Shown one piece after another: positions 54,801 through 64,000 of a stretch of DNA of 64,000 nucleotides (its first letter is position 1; each line of letters starts with the position of its first letter). Position numbers and translations under genes: made by a program. The notes below the pieces were generated by a model. That model made no database searches and had not been told where the DNA came from. It saw only the letters and a program-made list of their open reading frames with translations. Source of the stretch: Carallia brachiata. Its lineage: Eukaryota; Streptophyta; Magnoliopsida; Malpighiales; Rhizophoraceae. The stretch spans positions 6,699,612-6,763,611 of the forward strand of contig JADCRB010000028.1 in the NCBI GenBank assembly GCA_021464245.1, read 5' to 3'.

Positions 54801-56550
54801 AAGACATCACAAAAATGTAAGCACCCCACCTGTATCAATTTGTCAATTTGTCATTCGGGAAAGTAACAATGTATGGTTTTCCAAAACCAAAGGTCCACAG
54901 CACAACAATTTCGTGACATTGATTCGAAAACTTTAAGTGAATTATTGTACTTTTTTTCTGCCCCACCTCCATCAATTTACTAATTTGTCACTCAGGAAAG
55001 TAACAACTTGTAAAATCAAAATTTGTGCACACACACATGCATTGATTTAGTAGTAGCCCACTTGTTCATTTGGCTTTATCAACTGCAATTATTTTCTGGC
55101 TTATCTCCTAATAAAATACTTTCTTTATACATAAGAATATAATTAGAGAATGCAATCCAAATGAGATGTACATAGATAAGCACTCAAAAATATGGTTTTG
55201 GATAAAGGAAACAAAGGCATCCCTTTTCTTAATGAAAAATAAGACGGAAAATGGTATAAATTGTCCCGTGATTTCAATTTTCTGGCTCCATTTATCTCTT
55301 TTTGTATTGAAACGATCATTCAAGTTTTAATCAAATTGACGAAACTATTCAAAATGTATTAACTTTGTCGTAGCATATTTTTAAGAATAAGTTTTAAAAA
55401 GACTCAGAAAAGGAATTCATTGTCCAATCTCATTATTTTTTTTTAATGAAAGAATTTTTGAATTGTATTATTCTCAATATTAAGATTTAAATTGCACTCA
55501 AAACATATTTCTAAAATAACAATTGAGGATTATAAATCGTGATACGGTATTATGGATTTAATACTCATTAATATTGTGCTCGGATGTAGGAAAGACCCAC
55601 TCATTCTCAATAATACTCTAATAGGAAATCTCTTCTTACAGGTTGGGTTGAATAGAGAGGTTCAAAGAGAGTTATTTTGATTTCGATTCACAGATCTGAT
55701 AACCGACTTACGCGCGAAAGATCTGTTTTTTTGTTGAAAAAAAATAACAATGATTTGTTAATATATTTAGATGACTAGAGTTGTTGGCTTGTCCTATGTT
55801 AATTAAGTACATGATACTTTATTGAAAGTGAATTCTCAAGAAAATAAAATCGTTATGGCATCAAAGATGATATGGACTCAAAAATTTCTTTACGGCCAAA
55901 TAAAGCTTCCATTCCACGACCAATGGGACTTTGGTACATTCTCTTTCTCCCCCTCTCTTCCTTTTTCTTTTTTTTGTAAAATTTTCAAATGCACATTAGT
56001 CATTTTGATTTTTTTTTTACGCTGATTTTATTTCCTAGTTGTTTTTCATTGGTTTCATGCTTTCTTTCGTCTTTGTACCGTAAAGAACAAAATCTTATTC
56101 TGGGACCTTTTCTTCTGGGATCTTTAGATTTAAATAATAGTTTTTTCACAAGTCTCCCTTTAAAATTTTTTTATTTTTTTTGTTTTGGAGATATGCAAGA
56201 CATAGACTAACTGGTTTTAACGAGGATGAATAGTTAGGGAGGTCTAGCATATTATTACTGTCATCCACACTACAAATTCGCAGCCTTTAAAATTTTTTAT
56301 TTTAACAAAGAAGAAACTCGTCTAAGACTTTCTTTCATTATGTTCAATTTAAACAATGAACTCTTTTTCCAATGTTTTTTTTTTAATTTTCACTTTCAAC
56401 AATTGTTTCATTCCTTATTTATTCCATAAGTGATTTTTATTTACGACTCCATCCAATTTTCTTTATCTGACCCAACTTATAAAAAACTGTACCATTCATA
56501 ATTGATTATTTTTTTTGTCAAACCGTTCATAATTGACGAGGAGCTCACCA
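54801..56550. other. No supported gene
   Basis: A further copy of GGGAAAGTAACAATGTATGG is seen to about 55010; beyond it AT-rich DNA with poly-T runs and no recognisable exon. Confidence 0.4.
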
Positions 56551-57135
56551 AAAGTTGGGGATTGCACCTCCAAGCGAACGAACGGCCAAGGGTTGGAGGG
56601 GTCCCCAATTTCTTGGACTTTTGATCAAGGAGTACGATAAAACTCGCATGTCTGTGACCTTGGGCCTCCCCGCAACATCCCTTACTCACCTAATACATAT
56701 ATTCAGGCTCACGACAGGCCTCCCTCGCCGAAGGAGGTGCATGCTTGTGAGTCAGTTCCTAGGCCCGCCACAAATCAGTCTCTTTTATTACCTCAAGGAA
56801 GATTTCCAACATGGTTCCCTGCTGCTTTAGGCCAACCCCATTGTCTGGGCACCGTGTGCAGATATGTTGTTCTCTCGGGCTGAATTAGCACCATACGACC
56901 AGCTTGGCCTTTCCATCATGTAGCGTCTCGCCCAGCTTGGGTTGGGGCTTCCAGCCCGCATGGCCCTCTAATTGTCCGCTCCACCTGTTTCTCCAACCAA
57001 AGTAACAATTTCCAATTCACAAAGCTGTGAAAGCCTTGTAATCATGGACAATGACAATCCACTCAAATGTCTTACTGTTAACATTCATAGCTTGCTGAAG
57101 GCTTCTGCCACAAGTCGTCCATATCAAATCATCTC
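56551..57135. other. GC-richer segment, partly duplicated at 61716-61935
   Basis: Composition changes sharply (for example GGCCTCCCCGCAACATCC, GGCCTCCCTCGCCGAAGG). From about 56935 the segment GCTTGGGTTGGGGCTTCCAG to TAGCTTGCTGAAGGCTTCTG matches 61722-61906. On the minus strand one block reads WTTCGRSLQQAMNVNSKTFE then WIVIVHDYKAF and recurs in the second copy, so it may be an old exon. I do not recognise the protein. Confidence 0.5.
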
Positions 57136-57439
57136 TGGGTTCATCTGTTGTACAGAAAATAAGGTTGTATTTGATATATAGATTGAATAATATAAGGTAT
57201 AATAGTATAAGATAATACATTATAGAATATGCTACTAAACTGAATAGTATAAGATATAATAATATAAAATAGTACAGTATAAAATAAACTACATTACTAA
57301 CTTCTAATATGTTTGAATAAAATTAAGTGAAACAAAATAATTATTTTATATTGTATTTGGATAATATGAAATATTATAATATAATATATTAGAATAACTT
57401 TTGTGCTCTTATACGTAATGAACTTATAGCAACTCATAT

Positions 57440-57630
57440 CAAGGTTTTAAAAACTGAATCGGTTATTGAACCGGAAAGATAAGAGGTTTAAGGTTCAACC
57501 GGTTCAACTGAGTTAGCCGTGGTTGAACCAGTAAAATTGATATTTAATATTAAATATATAAAATTTAAATAGTTACATACATTTATCTAATATATTAATA
57601 TTTAAAATATAATATTATATAAGATATAAG

Positions 57631-57664
<34 letters not shown>

Positions 57665-58259
57665 CTTATATTTGTAACGTTAATATATATAATTTATAAT
57701 CTATTATAAAATGAAAACTTATTAATTTTATCTTATAATTTATAAATTTATATTCTTATAATATATTTTAATATATGTTTCAAAAAATGATCGTTGAACA
57801 TCTATAACTCATTTAATTTATTTTTAAAAATATATCATTTATATATTTGTAAAGTAATAAATATTTTTGATAAAATATAAACATGTTAATTACTTTTAAA
57901 AATAGTAATTTCTTAATTATTTTTAAAAAATTGAAATTTATTAATGAATTTTAAAAGAAAGTAGACAAGTAGAATACTCGTAAGATAAATATTAATTAAT
58001 TTTGACTAAAGTATGTTGTCATTTATTGATATTTATTTATTTTTTCATTTTTTGGTGTTTTTTTTCTCTTTAAACCAAACAATTTTGATCAGAAAAATCA
58101 GAACTGGTTCTCCGGTTCCCAGTTTAACCAGCCGGTTCACCCGATTCGTGGCCGGTTCTTTAAATCAACAATTTTTTAAGGCTAACCAGACCAGTTCAAG
58201 GCTCAGTTCTCAATTTTTTCAGTTAAACCGACCGGTCCGGTCCGGTTTTCTTAAGAGTG
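57440..58259. mobile_element. Non-autonomous TIR element, 820 bp, 8-bp target duplication
   Basis: ACTCATAT at 57432-57439 and 58260-58267 flanks an element that begins CAAGGTTTTAAAAACTGAAT and ends with the complement of CACTCTTAAGAAAACCGGAC. Sub-terminal GGTTCAACCGGTTCAAC and CCGGTCCGGTCCGG clusters are inverted at the two ends. It contains a (TA)n tract at 57634-57661 and no transposase. The 8-bp repeat suggests hAT; a Mutator-like origin (9 bp) is possible because the ninth base mismatches. Confidence 0.75.
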
Positions 58260-58559
58260 ACTCATATATGTTATAGTTTTGTCTCCATCTTTTTTTAAAT
58301 AAATAACTAAAATTAAACAACAAAATTAATATTTAATTTACGCACCATTACATTTTAATATATTTATAATGGCAGCAGAGCATTGCAATTTGAAGGCGTG
58401 GGAGGATACATGTCGCCGGACTTCCAAGTCACTAGAATTATGTTTTAAAATTTCCAGTTTGTACATAGATTCCAAGGTTTGGTCCAATAACAATACCAAA
58501 ATCTCCAATCAAATTTCCGTGTCTTTAGCACCAAGATAATTTTTTTGCCATAATAATCC

Positions 58560-58800
58560 AGCCTGAGACGTTGTTGTTGAAATAGAAGACGACGTGGAGA
58601 AGCCGGAGGAGAGTGGTGCCGGGAGGGCTCTTCGGAAAAATATGAGGATGGTGTCGGCCAAGAAGATTGCGGCTAGTTTGCGGTGGTTGCAGCTGCCGGA
58701 GACGGTGGGTGCTGGATGTGTAGAGTGGAAGAAGCTGCAAGGGTATTTTAGTAATTGTATAAATTGTAATACTACTCCATCAAATAGGATAAAATAATCC
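58560..58800 (+). other. GC-richer coding-like fragment, unidentified
   Basis: A frame with VEKPEESGAGRALRKNMRM, VSAKKIAASLRWLQLPE and EWKKLQGYF has codon-like composition unlike its AT-rich surroundings. VSAKKIAASL recalls the SARKLAA segment of plant coiled-coil USO1-like proteins, but that is a weak resemblance. Probably part of a lost exon. Confidence 0.35.
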
Positions 58801-58939
58801 ATCCAAATGAAAAAGATAGTATTATCTCACATTTATAAGATAATAAGTTTATACTAAGTTATTTTATGCTTAACTTCGTGAACAAATAAACATGAGTTAA
58901 GGTCAGATAATTGATTTCTAATTTATATCATTCTATTTT

Positions 58940-60545
58940 AACTCATAGAACAAACGCACCTTACAACTCTCTAAAATGAGACATAAGGTACCAATCTTTT
59001 AGAGTCAAAGATGTATTCAATTTTGTAGACCATTTTGGACTTGAAGATACTTCAATTGCAAACTGCAGAAAAAAAAAAACGGTAGTTACTGGCTTGCGAT
59101 TTAGAAAAATATACCTGAAACATTCTCTTCGATGAATTATGTCGCACTCACACAAAAGGAAAGCCGAGAAGAATCGGGTATTTCTCTCCCCTGTACAATT
59201 ATTCTGCAATAATAAACAGCTTTAAGCAGAAAAACGAAAAAAGGAAATAAATCTATAACTGCTGGAAAGACAACACAAACAACAACTAAACATAAGTGCA
59301 AGAATCTGTAAAAGAAATTGGTAGGAATATAATACAGACCATCTGGCCAAAATGATGGTCAAACTGAGTCACACTGCGATCACCTATGCTGCAGTGTTTG
59401 GACTTTACCGGTCTGGAGCAGGAAGATGCTACATTTTAATAGAAGGAAATGAAAAAACTTGTAAAGGATCTTCAGTAACGAAATCAAAGAACTCACTTCG
59501 GAAGTCTATAAGTAAGCCAAGGAGATGGGTAGAGAGACATTCCGAAACATTCTCAACCTTCACAATTCCTAGATCAGAAATGAAGCAGTATAACACTTGG
59601 TCTAACCAAGTTTGAAATGCAATGACAGAAACTAACAAATTTGCAGCTGAAGAGAAATATCTGTTACTAGGCACATGCCCATACTCCACTTAGATAACAC
59701 CCAGGAATAAAGCTGCTCCAATTATTGCGAGGCGTACAATCTGCAATAGAACAGAAAAGAGTACAGTGTAAGATAGCTCTACTACTATAAAAGGACCTTA
59801 CAAGATAAAACACAGTACAAGAGGCTATGAAATACGCAACTTCAATGAAGTGCCAATCGCTCAAAATCAACTTTGTATAATTCCTGTTACCCGCCTCATT
59901 CAAACCATAAATTTAGAGCTTTCTTTCTTGCCATAATCTCCAAGAAACATCTCTATTCTCTATTAGCCGATAAATAAATTCCCATTAGAACCACGTATTC
60001 AAATCTCCCATATATGCCCAGATAATTGATAATATAATCTTTTAATTCCAATACCAAAACATGCATGACCCCAACAGCACACAATCACTACTTTCACAAA
60101 TACACAAAAAGCACAAACAGCCACTTTATCTTTACAATTAACCAAAACCGGTAATACTTGTAGCAAAGGATTAGGCCCATTACGGCAGAAATGCTGAATG
60201 GAGAATATGACATTGGCACCAGTCACCAAACACAGCCTCAACACGCCCCCTTCAACGGTTCAACCAGATCAAGTGCATCAAATCAATACCCAAAAAGAGA
60301 AAAAACAACTCATAAATAGAAATTCAAGTGCCTCTGTATTCTCAGACAGGGAGAGAGAAAGAGAGAGAGAGAGTCCAGGAGAGCGAGGAAACAATGGAGG
60401 GGTACAATGGGGGTGCCGCAGAAGATGGGCCATTGAGCACATAAAATTTAGACCATCACTAGTAAGGTGGCCAGGCCGCGTCAGATTAGAACCAACCCAC
60501 TGTGCGGCCATTCTACAGAGAGAGGGAGAGATTTTTAGGTTCTAG
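58940..60545 (-). repeat. ~1.6-kb duplicated segment, copy 1, with exon-like blocks
   Basis: Diverged copy of 61935-63690. On the minus strand it carries exon-like pieces shared with copy 2: AAQWVGSNLTRPGHLTSDGL near 60450, RLCLVTGANVIFSIQHFC near 60200, GHVPSNRYFSSAANL near 59660, and FAIEVSSSPKWSTKLNTSLT near 59030 behind a TGCAG acceptor, ending DWYLMSHFREL plus stop. A GA-rich tract (60345-60375) sits where a 5' leader would be. Conservation in two copies suggests a transcribed gene; the family is not recognised. Confidence 0.55.
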
Positions 60546-60849
60546 GCTCCATGGGAATTTTGACGAGGATTTCGGGAATTACGGACCATGATTCGACTCA
60601 CTCAAAAAAAAAAAAAACAAAAAGAAAAATCAACAAGGTGGCATTTGTTAAAATTTTATATTATATTTTTGCTGCTTCTTTTTGTCTTTTCCAAGTTATC
60701 TTTCTTCAATTTTGTAGGATTTCCTAGACAGATTAGGGAAACTTGAAATACTACATTTTCAACTATTATTAGAATTTTACGTGTTTCCGTCCTATTCGGT
60801 CGTTCCCATATTTCTTCCGGATTGCTTTCCATTTTCCAAAATGCAGCAA
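60546..60849. other. Spacer, no supported gene
   Basis: AT-rich DNA between duplicated segments; nothing recognised. Confidence 0.4.
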
Positions 60850-61580
60850 CATAAATTTGGATTAGTAGTGCAATTAACATCCCAATCAATTTTCCAAAAT
60901 CCAAAACGGGATAAGATTCCCTATTTTGAACAAATCACCTAACGATAGATCAAATAAATAGATTTCACAGATGTATTTTGTTCAATCACTTTACCTGAAT
61001 TTGTCGGAATGATATTGATAGAGTTTGCTATGCATCACAGAACCCACCCTAGCGTGCAAAATCCAACAACAGGAATCACAAGAAGCAACAAAATTTGCTG
61101 AAAGATTCAATGTTGGAATTGAATGCCCAGGAACTAGCCATACCCAAGTTTGCGACTACATATTTACACTCTAGTTCTCCAAATATTGTTCTTTCAAGAA
61201 TTTAACAGTATTTGCTTAAGTGTTCTAATTCTACTCTAGAGATTATGATTTTAAGCTCACCAATCTACTGCAAATTGCTGACGCCACAAGCTTGGGAGGA
61301 ATTTGTTACTCACAATTTCAGATCAAAAGAAGAACAAACAAACATTCCATTAAATTCACTCACACAATGTCATAAAACCCTTCAATTGATTATCATCCGT
61401 TCATACAATTGCCAAAGAAAGATCAAGCAATGGAAAATTTTGGATTAATTAATCCAAAGGCTGTTTTACCCAAAAAATTAAAGATAAAAATAATTTCTTG
61501 CATTCGAGAATGAAAGTGCTATGATACAACTGTAGATTAGATTCCTTAAAACGACTAGTGTCTTCCAAAAAAGAGAGAGC
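60850..61580. repeat. Duplicated H2A.X 3' flank, copy 2
   Basis: Matches 41100-41817 in order (GCAATTAACATCCCAAT, AGCAACAAAATTTGCTGAAA, CATTCCATTAAATTCACTCA). It lies 3' of the second H2A.X fragment. Confidence 0.75.
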
Positions 61581-61715
61581 TCAAAACCCCTGAGAAGCAG
61601 AACCGATATCTCCTTTATCCTTTCCCATCTTCTTAGGAAGGAGAGTTTGGTGAATGTTGAGCAATAAAACTCCATCGGCAATGGTGACAGACCCAAGAAG
61701 CTTGCTTAGCTTCTT
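61581..61715 (-). pseudogene. Histone H2A.X C-terminal fragment with SQGF end
   Basis: Reads [37 protein letters not shown], then SASQGF and TGA at 61581-61583. The SQ motif is kept, unlike the copy at 41818-42030. The 5' side is cut off near 61715, where sequence matching 56935-57135 begins, so only about 44 codons of the histone remain. Confidence 0.78.
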
Positions 61716-61935
61716 GCCCTGCTAGGGCTGGGGCCTCAAGCCGTGTGGCCTTCTCAGGGTCCGCTCCCTAGAACACTTAGTTTCATCAGCCAAAGAATCA
61801 ACTTCCACCAATTCACAAAGCTGTGAAAGCCTTGTAATCATGGACAATAAAAATCCACTGAAATGCCCTACTCTTAATAATCATAGCTTGCTGAAGGCTT
61901 CTGTGGCAAGTTGTCCATGGCAAATCTTCTCAAAG
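61716..61935. repeat. Duplicate of 56935-57135
   Basis: GGGCTGGGGCCTCAAGCCGT, TTCACAAAGCTGTGAAAGCC, TTGTAATCATGGACAATAAA and AGCTTGCTGAAGGCTTCTGT occur in the same order as near 56950-57110. It joins the truncated H2A.X fragment to the 1.7-kb duplicated segment. Confidence 0.7.
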
Positions 61936-63690
61936 GACTTCTATAAAATTTGAGACTCTAGAATGGAACATGCATTACCAAGAACCAATCTTTCTGAGTC
62001 AAAGAGGTAATAAAAAATCTTGCCCATTTTGGATTTGGAGATACTTCAATCGCAGACTGCCAAATAAAAAAGGTAGTTACTGGTTTGCAATTTAGAAAAA
62101 TTTACCTAATACATTCCCACCGATGAATCATATAGCACTCCCCTAAAAAAGGAAAGCCAAGAAGCATCATGTATTTCTCTCCCTGACATAAATATTCTGC
62201 AATAAAGAACAGCTTTAGGCAGAAAAACAAAAAATATATATATTTATAACTGCTACAAAAGCACCACAAACAACAACTAAATGTAACTGCAAGAATCTTT
62301 AAAATAAATTGGTAGGAATATAATACCGACTATCAAGCCACAATGATGGTCAAATCAGGTCACACAGCAGTCAAATATGCTACAGTGCTCGGACTTCATT
62401 TGGTCTAGAACAGGAAAATGCTACATTTTAATAGAAGAAAATGAAAAGCTTGTAGAGGATCTTCAGTAATGAAATAAAGAACTCACTTTGAAATTTTATA
62501 AGTAAGCCATTCTTTCTCTTTATATATAATATTGGCATTGGGATAGGCAGAGAGATATAGCAAAACATTCTCAACCTTCACAGTTCCTAGATCAGAAAAG
62601 CTAGTCAATAGAAACAGTATAACACTTGATCATATCAAGTTTAAAATGCAATGCACAGAAAATAAACAAATTTGCAGATGAAGAGAAATGTCTGTTACTA
62701 GGCACATGCCCATGAACTCCACTTAGATAACACCCACTGGGAATATAGCTAAACGAAAGTTTTGCAATGGAGCAAGTTGCTCCAAATATTGCCAATCTGC
62801 AATTGAACAGAAAAGAGTATGGTGTAAGATAGCTCTACTACCATAAAAGGACCTTACGAACTATTTTATAAATTGGACTAGTGGGATAAAACGTAGTACC
62901 AGAAGCTATGAAGGAAAGACGCAAAATTCTCTCTCTTTTTGCCTTTGACAAAGAGCCAATTACTCAAAAATCAACTTTGCATAATTCCTCTTACCCCCTT
63001 ATTCAAACCATAAATTTAGAGCTTTCACGCTGGATTAATTTAAAGATCTTAAGTGAATGCAACTTTGTTATCATACATAATCACAAGAAACATCTCCACT
63101 CTCCAATTAATAACAGACCGAACACGGACTCAAATCACTGGACAGGTATTCAAATCTCTCCAATACGCCAAGAAAATTGATAATATAATTTTTAATTCCA
63201 ATACCAAAACATGCATCCCAACAGCGCACAAACACTACTTTCACAAACATACAAAAAGCACAAACACCCAATTTATCTTTACAATTAAACAAAACCCACC
63301 AACATAGAAATACTTGTAATACAGGATATGGCGGATTACAGCAGAAATGCTGAATGGAGAATATGACATTGGCACCAGTCACCAAACACAGCCTCATCAC
63401 GCCCCCTTCAATCAGGCCAAGAGAACCAAATGAATGCCAAAAAAAACAAGAAAGACAACTCATTAATAGAAACCCAAACGCATCTGTTTTCAGATGGAGA
63501 GAGTATAGGAAGCAATCATAGGCTTCAAAGGCGAGGAAACAATGGGGGGTTCAATGGGGGTGTCGCGGAAGATGGGCCGTTGATCGCATAAAATTTAGAC
63601 CGTCACTAGTAAGGTGGCCGGGCCCTGGCACATCAGAAACAACCCACCGTGCGGCCACTCTGGAGAGAGAGAGAGAGAGGAGTTTTTTTT
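61936..63690 (-). repeat. ~1.7-kb duplicated segment, copy 2, with exon-like blocks
   Basis: Second copy of 58940-60545. On the minus strand: GPGHLTSDGLNFMRSTAHL near 63600, MRLCLVTGANVIFSIQHFC near 63380, GHVPSNRHFSSSANL near 62690, and SAIEVSPNPKWARFF near 62030. A GA tract lies at 63663-63680. The blocks are kept in the same order, but the reading frames differ. Confidence 0.55.
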
Positions 63691-64000
63691 TTTTGGTTTC
63701 AAGTACCACTTTTTGGCCTATGCTTGTTTTTTTTTTTTTTTGCCAAGTAGTCAAGTAGATTATTCAGTTACTTCAACGAAATTGAAATCCCAAAATTTGT
63801 TTGAATTTTATTTATTTTTATTGTCTCTCTTCATAAAGGCATATGGTTTAGTCAAAGTTTGTCAATTTCATTCCACTGGAATGATTTTTTTGAACTACGT
63901 GACATATAAATTGGTGCGAGTAATGTTTTGGTCTTGCTTATATTGCAAATTGAAAGAGGGTTTTAATAATGTCTTGAGGATAGACCTAATCTGTTTCTTC
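63691..64000. other. No supported gene
   Basis: AT-rich end of the window with T runs; nothing recognised. Confidence 0.4.

Noticed and set aside
63053..63307. Small plus-strand protein gene
   Set aside because: It overlaps a duplicated segment whose conserved exon-like blocks lie on the minus strand, and the frame is not kept in the other copy.

Overview
The window looks like nuclear DNA of a flowering plant, most likely a eudicot. It is AT-rich, its gene pieces are split by GT..AG introns, and it carries two CC-NBS-LRR (CNL) resistance loci, a Ty3/gypsy element of the TAT lineage, hAT and MITE insertions, and old copies of plant genes (mitochondrial uL18, DnaJ, histone H2A.X). No bacterial, phage, CRISPR, rRNA or secure tRNA feature is present.

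Layout. 0.9-1.3 kb: a uL18m-type ribosomal protein copy with two single-base shifts. 2.6-11.6 kb, minus strand: locus CNL-A, with CC and NB-ARC domains and early LRRs open over 779 codons, then LRR exons with several frameshifts and one duplicated, decayed LRR exon. 11.6-17.3 kb: non-coding repeat units that begin as the 5' flank of CNL-A. 17.3-27.6 kb: a complete 10.3-kb TAT-type LTR retrotransposon with a perfect CAGAC target duplication. It has broken gag-pol frames, two RNase H domains and, between integrase and the 3' LTR, an intronless WUSCHEL-type (WOX) homeobox gene copy. 27.6-32.7 kb: more CNL-flank repeat units, some inverted, one split by an 864-bp hAT element whose empty site survives in sister repeats. 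33-43 kb: a DnaJ pseudogene, ~290-bp and ~380-bp tandem repeats, two foldback elements and an H2A.X fragment. 43.4-51.1 kb, minus strand: locus CNL-B, a paralogue of CNL-A with the same exon plan but a shattered first exon. 51.1-55 kb: its 5' flank, the same repeat units again. 55-64 kb: a TIR element and a diverged duplication of about 3 kb holding unidentified exon-like sequence and a second H2A.X fragment.

Interpretation. CNL-A and CNL-B with their flanks are two copies of one ancestral block. The space between them filled with copies of the CNL 5' flank and with transposons. CNL-A could still make a CC-NBS-LRR immune receptor, at least its N-terminal part; CNL-B looks like a pseudogene apart from two open LRR exons. 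The most unusual object is the WOX homeobox gene carried inside the retrotransposon. Many frame breaks sit in homopolymers in unrelated genes, so some may be assembly errors rather than true decay.
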